This document shows, in pieces, positions 26,776 through 34,578 of a stretch of 35,157 nt of DNA. The position numbers and the translations under genes are program-made. The DNA is taken from the NCBI RefSeq assembly GCF_022829635.1, contig NZ_JAKSYO010000135.1, positions 1 through 35,157 of the forward strand. The letters are read 5' to 3'. Within the stretch, counting starts at the first letter, position 1, and every line of letters begins with the position of its first letter. This DNA is from Methylobacterium sp. E-066 (lineage in GTDB: Bacteria; Pseudomonadota; Alphaproteobacteria; Rhizobiales; Beijerinckiaceae). A model generated the notes under the pieces. That model had not been told where the DNA came from. It searched no databases and saw only the letters and a list, made by a program, of their open reading frames with translations.

Positions 26776-27078
26776 TCAACCGGTCCGGCGCCGGAAGAAC
26801 CCGGTCTCGATCGCCCGTTTCGGGACGGGCCACCAGCGGAACCGCGGCGGGCCGGGCAGGATGGCCGCCGGCTGCGCGGCGTATTCGGCCGCCTCCGCGG
26901 TCTGATGGGTCTCGATGATGCGCTTCAGCCGCTTCATCGCGGCGATATACATGCAGGCCCGCAAGCGCCGGGCCTCGCTGGACTGGGCCTCTTCGAGTTC
27001 TTTCAGAAGCGCTTCCGCCTGTCGGATGTGGTGTTCGGCCTCGGTGATGCAATCGACGATCGCATAGAGATCTGCCAT
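26776..27078 (-). CDS. Small helical hypothetical protein
   Basis: A 100-residue protein that starts 'MADLYAIVDCITEAEHHIRQAEALLKELEEAQ', a likely helical or coiled-coil region. A second helix (ARRLRACMYIAAMKRLKRIIETHQTAEAAEY) and a Pro/Trp/Arg-rich tail follow. There is no signal peptide. A GGGAG site lies just upstream of the ATG at 27078. It is the first gene of a likely pair with the cache protein. I do not recognise the family. Confidence 0.6.
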   Translation of the reverse strand: MADLYAIVDCITEAEHHIRQAEALLKELEEAQSSEARRLRACMYIAAMKRLKRIIETHQTAEAAEYAAQPAAILPGPPRFRWWPVPKRAIETGFFRRRTG

Positions 27079-27390
27079 CTTCCGGCTCCCGGATACGATT
27101 GAGATATCGACGTCGGCACGCTCCGATCATGGGCAGAGGCCGGCCGTACCCGTCGGATGCAAGCAACCCATGCCGCGGATTTGTTTCCGAGATCAAAGAC
27201 TTGCGCCCGCGCCGGTCTATTTCCTCTTTTTGTCAGTCTCTTGATCGCGCGGCGGAGCTGCTGATCAGTGTTCGGACGCGCAGAATATTATGACTGTCGG
27301 AGCGAAATGCCCCACCGGGCGGATATACGGTGTCGAAGGCAATAGATCCATATCGGTTGCTGTGGTCAACCGAAAAATATCAATATTCGA
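27079..27390. other. AT-richer gene-free stretch
   Basis: About 310 bases of lower-GC DNA that should hold the promoter of the minus-strand hypothetical gene at 26776-27078. The open frame that enters from here into the beta-lactamase remnant is not convincing before about 27400. Confidence 0.4.
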
Positions 27391-27394
27391 AAAG

Positions 27395-27663
27395 ACCGGC
27401 TGGTCGGTTACGGACGCCCCGATCCAGGCCTCTCTGCCGAACCGGCGCCTGCGCTCCCGCACGGCGCAGATCACGCCGCTGCAGCTCGCCGACTTCACCT
27501 CCGGCATGCCCGAGCTGCCTTGCTGAAGGTCGGCGGGACCGACGGCTTCAACAGCGTGCTGGTCATCAACCCGGGCAAGGACCTCGTGATCTTCGTCGTG
27601 GCCGGCAAGCCGCGCATCCCCATCGAGCGGATCGGCGTGGCGCTGTCGCGGCAGCGGCCGTGA
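27395..27663 (+). pseudogene. Remnant of a serine beta-lactamase-family (AmpC-like) gene
   Basis: Two fragments in different frames. The first, up to the TGA at 27524, reads '...DAPIQASLP...ITPLQLADFTSGMPELP', matching the stretch after the SxxK region of class C beta-lactamase-like serine hydrolases. The second, 27508-27663, reads 'ARAALLKVGGTDGFNSVLVINPGKDLVIFVVAGKP', matching the C-terminal part around the KTG motif, here KVG. The N-terminus with the catalytic Ser and about 200 internal residues are missing. This is a deletion-scarred, non-functional relic. The family is assigned by motif recall. Confidence 0.6.
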
Positions 27664-27671
27664 GGGTAGGA

Positions 27672-27710
27672 GCTGTGGTCCCGGTCACGGGCGGCACGCC
27701 GATGCCGTGA
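27672..27710 (+). pseudogene. Remnant of an SDR gene 3' end
   Basis: The last codons read 'AVVPVTGGTPMP-stop', like the end of the intact SDR at 25343-26221 (ALVPVTGGMPML-stop). Over the final 36 bases the two differ at five positions. No other SDR sequence is present, so only a 3' scrap remains. Confidence 0.5.
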
Positions 27711-27738
27711 TCGGCGCAGATCGAGCCCCGTCGGTCAC

Positions 27739-27830
27739 CGTCATTGCGAGCGCAGCGAAGCAACCCAGTGCGGCGCGCGATCTCCGGACGTGGCGTTTCC
27801 CTGGGTTGCTTCGCTGCGCTCGCAATGACG
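27739..27830. repeat. 92-base palindromic element, family C, copy 3
   Basis: Same length and arms as copies 1 and 2 (CGTCATTGCGAGCG at the left, CGCTCGCAATGACG at the right). Its asymmetric centre is inverted relative to the other two. It lies 28 bases after the SDR scrap, inside the decayed region. Confidence 0.85.
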
Positions 27831-27983
27831 CCAGGGGCTGCATCAATCGCAGCGAGGCTGACTCGGCTGACGGTCCCAACACCAATCAGGATGAAAGCTA
27901 CTTCGTCCGACTACGTTGTATGGCGAGCGGCCAGCACCGCTTCGTAATCACCCGCGACCTACACCCCCCGAAACGTTGGCGCC

Positions 27984-28394
27984 TTACCAGCGCCAATCAC
28001 CGTCTAGTGTCCAGCGAGGCTTCGGCTCGGTTTGGTAGAGCCGCCATCGAACGTCGAAGCCTCCATTCGCTTCACACGTCGTATCGCGTTTCCAGAGAAC
28101 GCCGCTGCGCTTCTCTTCCCGAATTTGACCCATCGTGCCTTCGTTCGCGAAGGATGGAAGCTCCAAAAAGCTGTCCGGGTTCGCTAAGGCGGCGCGATCA
28201 ACAATAAGCTCGCGATCAGTCTGCCCACGGACGGCGCACGGGATACTCGCATAAGTATGCCGCTCGGTATCAAGGATCAGCTTGGCATTATCGGGCGGCA
28301 GAGTGGCAAGCTCGCCCGCAATTAGGCTGTAAATCACGAAACAGGTCGCAACTCCGAAAACCAACGCTAAAATGGAGCCGAGCTTGCGCAGCAC
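27984..28394 (-). CDS. Hypothetical membrane-anchored or exported protein
   Basis: A 136-residue protein that starts with a GTG at 28394, preceded by an excellent ribosome site (AAGGAGGA, about 9 bases upstream). One N-terminal hydrophobic segment (about residues 5-27, 'LGSILALVFGVATCFVIYSLIAG', with Leu/Val/Ile runs) is followed by a soluble part with two Cys residues (near 54 and 108) that could form a disulphide. GC is lower than in neighbours, which suggests transfer. I do not recognise the family. It lies downstream of ssb on the same strand but behind the ssb terminator. Confidence 0.6.
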   Translation of the reverse strand: MLRKLGSILALVFGVATCFVIYSLIAGELATLPPDNAKLILDTERHTYASIPCAVRGQTDRELIVDRAALANPDSFLELPSFANEGTMGQIREEKRSGVLWKRDTTCEANGGFDVRWRLYQTEPKPRWTLDGDWRW

Positions 28395-28500
28395 GACACC
28401 AGTCCTCCTTGGCTGCTGAATGCTTGTGGCTTTTGCGCCCGAGCACCGTGAGGATCAGCCCATGGGATCGGTTCGCCGCGGGTTCTAATCTTGAAATCCA

Positions 28501-28531
28501 AATAAAAAACCCGCCGCACGAGGCGGCGGGT
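28501..28531 (-). terminator. Intrinsic terminator of ssb
   Basis: Reading the minus strand, ACCCGCCGC (28531-28523) pairs perfectly with GCGGCGGGT (28517-28509) around a 5-base loop, followed by TTTTTTATT (28509-28501). It lies 20 bases after the ssb stop. Confidence 0.88.
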
Positions 28532-28550
28532 CTGAAGCGTCCCAAAACCC

Positions 28551-29126
28551 CTAGAACGGGATATCGTCGTCCAGGTCGTAGCCGCCGCGGGCGCCGCCGC
28601 CGCCGCCGCCGGACGAAGCCGGGGCCGGACGACCGCCACCACCACCGCCGCCCTGGGCGCGGCCGCCGCCGAAATCACCGCCGCGGTCGCCGCCCCGGCC
28701 ACCGCCGGACTCGCCGCCGCGGCTGATCTGGCCGCCGCCCTCGTCCTCGCCGGCGAAGTCGCCGCCACCACCGCCACGGCCGTCGAGGATCGTCATCTCG
28801 CCGCGGAAGCGCTGGAGCACCACCTCGGTGGTGTACTTCTCGACGCCGGAATTGTCGGTCCACTTCCGGGTCTGGAGTTGGCCCTCGATATAGACCTTCG
28901 AGCCCTTGCGCAGGTACTGCTCGGCCACCCGGGCGAGGTTGTCGTTGTAGATCACGACCGAGTGCCACTCGGTCTTCTCCTTGCGCTCGCCGGAGGCCTT
29001 GTCCTTCCAGGACTCGGAGGTCGCCAGCCGCAGGTTGCAGACCGGGTCGCCGGAACCGAGGCGGCGCATCTCCGGGTCGCGCCCGAGATTGCCCACCAGA
29101 ATCACCTTGTTGACGCTGCCCGCCAT
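28551..29126 (-). CDS. ssb: Single-stranded DNA-binding protein
   Basis: A 191-residue protein. The OB-fold (about 1-112) begins '[21 protein letters not shown]' and includes '[36 protein letters not shown]'. A long Gly-rich linker (about 115-180) and the acidic tip DLDDDIPF follow; the tip recruits replication and repair proteins. It binds and protects ssDNA as a tetramer. A LexA-type box lies 133 bases upstream at 29259-29273, so SOS control is likely. In many alphaproteobacteria ssb is divergent from uvrA; here the neighbour is instead a CurA-like reductase gene on the same strand. Confidence 0.95.
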   Translation of the reverse strand: MAGSVNKVILVGNLGRDPEMRRLGSGDPVCNLRLATSESWKDKASGERKEKTEWHSVVIYNDNLARVAEQYLRKGSKVYIEGQLQTRKWTDNSGVEKYTTEVVLQRFRGEMTILDGRGGGGGDFAGEDEGGGQISRGGESGGGRGGDRGGDFGGGRAQGGGGGGGRPAPASSGGGGGGARGGYDLDDDIPF

Positions 29127-29258
29127 CGCTCTCTCCTTACCGTACGGATCTCACTGGGCCTTGGGCCCGGCGGCACGGGACTCATGCGCCCGGGCCGTCG
29201 GGGCGGCAACCTGCGGTGAGGGTTTGTGCCCGCTATCCGCAATTCGCCAAACATGTGT

Positions 29259-29273
29259 GTTCTATCTCTGTTC
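29259..29273. promoter_or_regulatory. LexA (SOS) box, alphaproteobacterial type
   Basis: GTTC-TATCTCT-GTTC at 29259-29273 exactly fits the alphaproteobacterial LexA consensus GTTC-N7-GTTC. It lies between the reductase stop (29295) and the ssb start (29126), so it most likely controls ssb. Confidence 0.75.
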
Positions 29274-29294
29274 TATCTGGTCGGCAAGATCGGC

Positions 29295-30311
29295 CTACGG
29301 GATATGCACAATCAGCTTGCCGAAATTCCGGCCTTTCAGCAGGCCGATGAACGCGTCGGGCGCGTTCTCCAGCCCCTCGACCACGTCCTCCCGGTAGCGG
29401 ACCTTGCCCTCCCGGATCCAGGCCCCGACCTCGCTCCGGAAGGTCTCGGCCTGGTCGGCGAAATCCCAGACGATGAAGCCCTGGATGTGCAGGCGGTTGG
29501 TCAGGACGGAGCGCATCAGGCCGGGCAGCCGGTCCGGCCCGGGGGGCGCCTCGGTGGCGTTGTAGGCCGAGACCAGGCCGCAGACCGGGATCCGGGCGAA
29601 CGGGTTCAAGAGCGGCAGTACGGCGGAAAAGACGGCGCCGCCGACATTCTCGAAATACACGTCGATGCCCTTGGGGCAGGCCTCAGTCAGCGCCCCCGGC
29701 AGGTCGGCGCCGCGATGGTCGACCGCCGCGTCGAAGCCGAGTTCCTCCGTGAGATAGCGGCACTTGTCCGGGCCGCCCGCGATGCCCACCGCCCGGGCGC
29801 CCTTCAGCCTGGCGATCTGCCCGACCAGCGAGCCCACCGGCCCGGCGGCGGCGGCCACCACCACGGTCTCCCCGGGTTTCGGCCGGCCGATATTAAGCAG
29901 CCCGGTATAGGCGGTCATGCCCGGCATCCCGAGCACGCCCACCGCCGTCGAGGGCGGGGCCGCGTCCGGATCGACCCGGCGGGTGCCCTTTCCGTCGGTG
30001 GCGAAGTACTCCTGCCAGCCCGCGAAGGCCGTTCGAAGGTCGCCGACTGGGATATCGGGATTCTTCGACGCGACGACCTCGCCGACCACCTCGGCGGTGA
30101 TCGGTTCGCCGATCTGGACCGGGGTCGCGTAGGATTTCGCGTCGCTCATCCGGCCGCGCATATACGGGTCGAGCGACAACCAGCGGGTGCGGAGCAGGAT
30201 CTGGCCCGGCCCGATCTCCGGCACCGGCACCTCCTCCAGGCGGAAGTTTTCGGGTTTCGGCTCCCCGTGCGGACGCGCGGCCAGGACGATGCGGCGGTTC
30301 ACGGCGTTCAT
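29295..30311 (-). CDS. NADP-dependent oxidoreductase (CurA/MDR family)
   Basis: A 338-residue zinc-independent medium-chain reductase. The N-terminal part 'NRRIVLAARPHGEPKPENFRLEEVPVPEIGPGQILLRTRWLSLDPYMRGRM' is the hallmark of the CurA/YncB/leukotriene B4 dehydrogenase group. The nucleotide-binding part has 'AAGPVGSLVGQIARLKGARAVGIAGG' and 'GIDVYFENVGG'. These enzymes reduce alpha,beta-unsaturated carbonyl compounds with NADPH. No zinc-binding Cys cluster is present, as expected. It ends with the group's usual 'GKLIV.I' type motif. The substrate is unknown. The ATG at 30311 is the natural start. Confidence 0.88.
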   Translation of the reverse strand: MNAVNRRIVLAARPHGEPKPENFRLEEVPVPEIGPGQILLRTRWLSLDPYMRGRMSDAKSYATPVQIGEPITAEVVGEVVASKNPDIPVGDLRTAFAGWQEYFATDGKGTRRVDPDAAPPSTAVGVLGMPGMTAYTGLLNIGRPKPGETVVVAAAAGPVGSLVGQIARLKGARAVGIAGGPDKCRYLTEELGFDAAVDHRGADLPGALTEACPKGIDVYFENVGGAVFSAVLPLLNPFARIPVCGLVSAYNATEAPPGPDRLPGLMRSVLTNRLHIQGFIVWDFADQAETFRSEVGAWIREGKVRYREDVVEGLENAPDAFIGLLKGRNFGKLIVHIP

Positions 30312-30424
30312 GGACGACTCCCCAAGTGCTCAACCTGCGCCCCCCGATCTGGGGCGTCGCACCCCGGCGGCCAATGGGGCGCCCGGCGCGTTGACCGAGA
30401 TCGGCTTCAGACGGAGGCGACATC

Positions 30425-30823
30425 ATGCGCACCACCCTGATCGGCTTAGGCTTGGCCGCCCTGACCACAGGAGCCGCGATGGCCGGACCGCTCGACGCCT
30501 ATCGCTGGCGCTCCCGGGTGCTGGTCCTGTCGGCCCCCGATGCGGCGGACGCAGACCTGCGGGCGCAGCGCGCGGCTCTCGGCCCGATGCGGGGCGGCGC
30601 GGCCGAGCGCGACCTCGTGGTGCTGGAGGCGGTCGGGACCGGCGCCGAGGCTCGGGCTTTGCGCGCCCAACTGTCTCTGCCGGCAGACGAATTCCGGGCA
30701 GTCCTGGTCGGCAAGGATGGCGGCGCCAAGCTCACCGCCGCGGCGCCGATCCCGCCCCAAACGCTGTTCGCCACGATCGACGCGATGCCGATGCGCCGGG
30801 GCGAGATGCAGGAGCGTCGCTAG
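30425..30823 (+). CDS. DUF4174 domain protein, exported
   Basis: A 132-residue protein with a signal peptide (MRTTLIGLGLAALTTGAAMAG). The DUF4174 layout follows: 'PLDAYRWRSRVLVLSAPDAADADLRAQRAAL', 'ERDLVVLEAVG' and 'FRAVLVGKDGGAKLTAAAPIPPQTLFATIDAMPMRRGEMQ'. The fold resembles thioredoxin-like proteins without the CxxC pair. The function of the family is unknown. The ATG at 30425 follows GGAGG by about 8 bases. Divergent from the reductase gene across 113 bases. Confidence 0.82.
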   Translation: MRTTLIGLGLAALTTGAAMAGPLDAYRWRSRVLVLSAPDAADADLRAQRAALGPMRGGAAERDLVVLEAVGTGAEARALRAQLSLPADEFRAVLVGKDGGAKLTAAAPIPPQTLFATIDAMPMRRGEMQERR

Positions 30824-30967
30824 GTGCCGGGGTCCGGTTTCCGGGGATGGCGGAGCCTGCGGACACCAACGGTTAAGCCTACCAGCCTATCACCGGGCGG
30901 TGTCGGCGGCCGTGTTTCGGCCGTCCGTTGAGGCCCGCCAGGACGCTCGAACGAGACGCTCGCATCG

Positions 30968-31144
30968 ATGACCCGAGAACAAGTCGCCACCGCCATCCGC
31001 CGCGTCGTCAGCCTCCAGGTCGAGGATATCGAGCGCGCGGTCCGCGACGGCCACAAGACCATCGCGCTGAACGAGCTGGCGGATCTCAACCGCCAGCTCA
31101 AGGCCTTCGCGGCTGCCCTCAAGAAGGCCCCGGCCCGGATCTGA
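30968..31144 (+). CDS. Small hypothetical protein (58 residues)
   Basis: A 58-residue basic, helical, probably cytosolic protein (starts MTREQVATAIRRVVSLQVED, ends KKAPARI). The codons have the strong G/C third-position bias of real genes here through the whole frame, which supports it despite the short length. The ATG at 30968 has no strong ribosome site in the bases just upstream. It lies 144 bases after the DUF4174 gene and is convergent with the gene ending at 31156. I do not recognise the family. Confidence 0.6.
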   Translation: MTREQVATAIRRVVSLQVEDIERAVRDGHKTIALNELADLNRQLKAFAAALKKAPARI

Positions 31145-31155
31145 TCCGGGTCGAC

Positions 31156-31521
31156 CTACCAGCGGGGTCCGCCCCAGCGGCGGGGCCGGTCATCCTCCGG
31201 CGACGGGGGCGGCGGGGGCGGTCCGCGCTCGAAGGCCGGCTCGTCGCAGATCCGCACCCGGCGCAAGACCGGCGCCCCGTCCGGATCGAACCGGCGCCGG
31301 ACGAATTCCCGACACGCCTCGGGCGGTGCCGCGGTAAAGCGCGGGCGGCGGAATTCCGGCTCGGGCGGCGGAGGCGGGGGCGGCGGACGCCGCTCGTAGC
31401 CATCGCCGGGACCGCCATAGCCGTGCGGCGGCGGGCCGTCGAAATCGGCGGCCAGCGCCGGGCCAGCGGCGAACAGCAGGGCGCAGAATCCGGCGCGCCC
31501 GATGACATCACGGAGGGGCAC
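31156..31521 (-). CDS. Exported Pro/Arg-rich hypothetical protein
   Basis: A 121-residue protein from a GTG at 31521 (GAGG 8 bases upstream), or 135 residues from an ATG at 31563 without such a site. The GTG form starts directly with a signal peptide (PLRDVIGRAGFCALLFAAGPALAA, broken at Gly), which supports it. The mature part has two polyproline runs (about eight and six Pro) around a short core 'CREFVRRRFDPDGAPVLRRVRICDEPAF' with two Cys. It is probably a periplasmic or surface-exposed protein of unknown role. Same strand as the next two genes upstream. Confidence 0.6.
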   Translation of the reverse strand: MPLRDVIGRAGFCALLFAAGPALAADFDGPPPHGYGGPGDGYERRPPPPPPPPEPEFRRPRFTAAPPEACREFVRRRFDPDGAPVLRRVRICDEPAFERGPPPPPPSPEDDRPRRWGGPRW

Positions 31522-31632
31522 TGGTCGGCCTCGGCAGGAAGCGGCGGCGGGGATCGCGGCCATCGAGGCTGGAGCGTGCGCCGCGTCGCCTGAACCTCTG
31601 CCGCGTCCCCCGTTGGCCGCCGTTCAGCCGGC

Positions 31633-32025
31633 TCAGTTCTGCAGCGCGTTGATCTCGCACTGCGCGTATTCCCCGCTCGCCTTCGCGTAGGCGTTGAGCT
31701 TCTGCACGTAGGCCTCGGCGATCGGCCGGAACGCCTGCGCTTGCAGGTTGTAGGCCTTGACCGCGTCATTGAAGCTGTAGGCCTCCCAGCCGGGGCAGCC
31801 GCCCTTGGCGTCGAGGCAGGCCGGCTTCTCGGGCAGAGCGGGCTTGACCGGCCGGGCCGAGGCCGGCGGCGGCTCGGCCGGCTTGCAGGCCGTGGCCACC
31901 GGGGCGGCGGCGGCCGGCGGCGGCGCACCCTTGCCCGGTGCCGTCTTGTCCGATGCCGTCTTGGGCGCCGCCAGCGCCAGACCCGGTGCGAGCATGCCCG
32001 CGATGAGGAGAAGCCTGCCGCGCAT
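31633..32025 (-). CDS. Exported Ala/Pro-rich hypothetical protein
   Basis: A 130-residue protein with a signal peptide (MRGRLLLIAGMLAPGLALAA), an Ala/Pro/Lys-rich linker (about 21-75) and a conserved-looking C-terminal helical part ('CLDAKGGCPGWEAYSFNDAVKAYNLQAQAFRPIAEAYVQKLNAYAKASGEYAQCEINALQN') with three Cys. The ATG at 32025 follows GGAG by 11 bases; the longer frame lacks a signal peptide at its start and is rejected. It is 53 bases downstream of msrQ on the same strand. No known family is recognised. Confidence 0.65.
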   Translation of the reverse strand: MRGRLLLIAGMLAPGLALAAPKTASDKTAPGKGAPPPAAAAPVATACKPAEPPPASARPVKPALPEKPACLDAKGGCPGWEAYSFNDAVKAYNLQAQAFRPIAEAYVQKLNAYAKASGEYAQCEINALQN

Positions 32026-32078
32026 CGCCCATGTCACTCCGCTGCGGCCCGAGGCCGCCGGCCGCGGGTTCTGCGGCA

Positions 32079-33026
32079 TCAGGCGGACGGCGACAAGGGT
32101 TGCGAGGCTGCTGCTCGGGGGGGCGTCCCGCGCGGCGCGGCCACGCGGTCCCGGCCGGATCCCGGCTTGGCGGTCTTGCTGGAGGCGCGGGCGCCCCGCA
32201 GCAGCGCGAGGACTGGCATCAGCAACCCGGTCGCCAGGACCCACCAGGCCGGGCGAATCGGGCCGGAAAAGTCGAGATTGGCCGCCAGCACGAGGCTGGC
32301 CGGGACGCCGCTGGCGAGCCCGTACCAGGCCGCCTCAAGCCCGGCCGTGGCAAGGCCGCCGAGGATCGCGAGCAGCAGCAGCGACCACGGCCGTTCCGGC
32401 AGCTTGAACCGCCGCATCGCCCGCCAGCCCATCAGCAGCAGGAACAGCCCGGCGGAGAAGACCGGGTCGCTGACGTCGATCTTCGATTGCAGAAAGTAGT
32501 GGACCAGCGCCAGCACCGCGATCGTGTAGACGAGCCGGTGCAGCCGGTGCCAGTTCGGCCCGAGGTTGCGGATCGCCGCATCCGTGGAGGTCAGCCCCAG
32601 GGCGATCAGCCCGATCAGCGCCACGAACCCGATCGTCAGGTAGAGTCGCAGGGCGATCTCGGTGACGACCTTGGTCAGGACGAGGTTCTGGTCGACCGCG
32701 TAGAGGGTGAGATGCGCCACCGCGTAGGCCATCACGGTGATGCCGAGCATGCGACGGACCACCAGCACCTTCCCCCAGTCGGCGATGCGGCGCAGCGGCG
32801 AGATCGCCAGCGAGAACAGCAGGAAGCGCACCGCCCATTCGCCGGTGGCGTGGATCAGCGCCGTGATCGGCTTGGCTCCCAGCGCGTCGAGCCGGTAGGC
32901 CCCCGCGAGGTACAGGGCCGGCGCGATGCAGGCCAGGAACACCGCGAGCTTCAGCCACGAGAGGCGCCCGGCCCGGTCGAGCCAAGGGAGCGGGATGCCG
33001 AGGGGAACGGCCAGACGGTCGATCAT
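32079..33026 (-). CDS. msrQ: MsrQ-type heme-binding membrane subunit of methionine sulfoxide reductase
   Basis: A 315-residue inner-membrane protein of the YedZ/MsrQ family (ferric reductase-like transmembrane domain). Signatures: 'IHATGEWAVRFLLFSLAISPLRRI', 'VVRRMLGITVMAYAVAHLTLYAVDQ', 'LTSTDAAIRNLGPNWHRLHRLVYTIAVLALVHYF', where the His residues are heme ligands. MsrQ passes electrons from the quinone pool or flavin to the periplasmic molybdoenzyme MsrP, which repairs oxidised methionines. The protein has extra helices and a basic tail, about 100 residues beyond the E. coli form. No msrP gene is adjacent in this window. The ATG at 33026 begins the frame. Divergent from the aldo/keto reductase. 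Confidence 0.85.
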   Translation of the reverse strand: MIDRLAVPLGIPLPWLDRAGRLSWLKLAVFLACIAPALYLAGAYRLDALGAKPITALIHATGEWAVRFLLFSLAISPLRRIADWGKVLVVRRMLGITVMAYAVAHLTLYAVDQNLVLTKVVTEIALRLYLTIGFVALIGLIALGLTSTDAAIRNLGPNWHRLHRLVYTIAVLALVHYFLQSKIDVSDPVFSAGLFLLLMGWRAMRRFKLPERPWSLLLLAILGGLATAGLEAAWYGLASGVPASLVLAANLDFSGPIRPAWWVLATGLLMPVLALLRGARASSKTAKPGSGRDRVAAPRGTPPRAAASQPLSPSA

Positions 33027-33223
33027 TGTTTTCGGACTCGGCCTTCTGACATCGGAAGCGGCGTGGCCCTCGGGCCAGGGTATAGGAGTGCGAAACCGGC
33101 GCTTGTGTGGATCGCTCCCCGCGCGGGTCGGTTCGCCGCGGATGTCCCCGGTGTTACGCCGGCACGGTTGACCTCGCCGCGCAAGCGCCGAGATTGCGGG
33201 CGGACGGACACCGGATGGATCCC

Positions 33224-34234
33224 ATGCAGTACCGCAATCTCGGCCGCTCCGGCCTCAAGGTCTCGCCGATCTGCCTCGGCACGATGATGTTCGGCGGGCC
33301 CACCGACGAGGCCACCGCCGGCCGCATCGTCGGGAGCGCCCGGGAGGCGGGCGTCAATTTCATCGACACGGCCAACGTCTACACCGAGGGCCGCTCGGAG
33401 GAGATCACCGGCCGGGCGATCAAGGGCGACCGCGCCGCCTGGATCCTCGCCACCAAGGTCGCCAATCCGACCGGCCAGGGCGTCAACGACCGCGGCCTCG
33501 CGCGCGTCCACATGCTGAAGGCCGCCGAGGACAGCCTGCGCCGCCTCGGCACCGAGTTCATCGACATCTACTACCTCCACAAGGAGGACCACGACACGCC
33601 CCTCGCGGAGACCGTGCGGGCGATGGCCGACCTCGTGCGGGCGGGCAAGATCCGCCATTTCGGCGTCTCGAACCACCGGTCCTGGCGGGTCGCCGAGATC
33701 TGCCGGCTCTGCGACGAGATCGGGATCGACCGGCCGGTGGTGAGCCAGCCCTATTACAACGCCTTCAACCGGATGCCCGAGACCGAGCACCTGCCGGCCT
33801 GCGCCCATTACGGGCTCGGCGTCGTCCCGTACTCGCCCCTCGCCCGCGGCGTGCTGACCGGCAAGTACGACCCGGATGCCCCGCCCCCGGCCGAATCCCG
33901 CGCCGGCCGCCAGGACACCCGGATGATGCAGACCGAGTGGCGCCCGGAATCCCTGCGCATCGCCCGCACATTGAGGGAGCATGCCGAGGCCCGCGGCATC
34001 ACGGCCGGGCAGTTCGCCACCGCCTGGGTGCTCAACAACCGCCTCGTCACCGGCGTCATCGCCGGGCCGCGCACCGAGGCGCAGTGGCAGGAATATCTCG
34101 GCGCCCTCGACTACGCCTTCACCCCAGAGGACGAGGCCCTGGTGGACGGCTTCGTGGCGCCCGGGCACCCGACCACGCCGGGCTACAACGATCCGGCCTA
34201 TCCGCTGGAGGGGCGCGTGCCGCGGGGCGTTTGA
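33224..34234 (+). CDS. Aldo/keto reductase
   Basis: A 336-residue NADP-dependent AKR. The N-terminus 'MQYRNLGRSGLKVSPICLGTMMFGG' is typical. The catalytic tetrad is visible as Asp and Tyr in 'FIDTANVYTEGRSEEITG', Lys in 'ILATKV' and His in 'YYLHKEDHD'. The cofactor loop is near 'VIAGPRTEAQWQEYLGAL'. It reduces aldehydes or ketones in the cytosol; the substrate is unknown. The ATG at 33224 has GGATGGA just upstream; ATG 33215, three codons earlier, is an alternative. The half copy of the family E repeat lies just after its stop. Confidence 0.9.
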   Translation: MQYRNLGRSGLKVSPICLGTMMFGGPTDEATAGRIVGSAREAGVNFIDTANVYTEGRSEEITGRAIKGDRAAWILATKVANPTGQGVNDRGLARVHMLKAAEDSLRRLGTEFIDIYYLHKEDHDTPLAETVRAMADLVRAGKIRHFGVSNHRSWRVAEICRLCDEIGIDRPVVSQPYYNAFNRMPETEHLPACAHYGLGVVPYSPLARGVLTGKYDPDAPPPAESRAGRQDTRMMQTEWRPESLRIARTLREHAEARGITAGQFATAWVLNNRLVTGVIAGPRTEAQWQEYLGALDYAFTPEDEALVDGFVAPGHPTTPGYNDPAYPLEGRVPRGV

Positions 34235-34578
34235 TTCCGGACTGGGGCTGAGGCTTCCAAACCGTCATCCCGGGGCCGCGGAGCGGCGCCCGGGATACAG
34301 AAACGTAGGTCAAGTAAGTCTTTACACTGTCGGCGAATCTAGATTGCAGACTGTGGCACCCGCACGGTTCCAGGTTCGACTCAGGTACCTCAAAATCAAT
34401 AGGTGGCTCGCTGGGAAGTAGCGACACTGTTGTTGTAATAACAGTGCTGGAATTTCTTTGATTTAAATAATCATATCTATTTCTATGTTTTATCGATAGT
34501 CAGTTTTGTGCCATAAATTTGCGACCGAATTTCGATAATCGCTTGATGAAGCCGGCGTTGCTAGCCATTAGAATCGGA
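34235..34578. other. Junction from core DNA to AT-rich island
   Basis: About 340 bases. The first part holds the half family E repeat (34262-34317). From about 34430 the DNA turns AT-rich. A 7-bp hairpin (CACTGTT 34425-34431 with AACAGTG 34440-34446) marks the change. No gene is seen. Confidence 0.5.
34262..34317. repeat. Half copy of palindromic repeat, family E
   Basis: It matches the reverse complement of the right arm of the 24096-24215 element (CCGTCATCCCGGGGCCGCG and on to 'CGGGATACAGAAACGTAGG') but stops before the second arm. This is a truncated copy at the edge of the AT-rich island. Confidence 0.7.

Noticed and set aside
34340..34412. tRNA-like GGTTCGACTC stretch near 34370
   Set aside because: The flanking bases do not form a T-stem and no acceptor or anticodon arms can be drawn; not a tRNA or clear attachment site.
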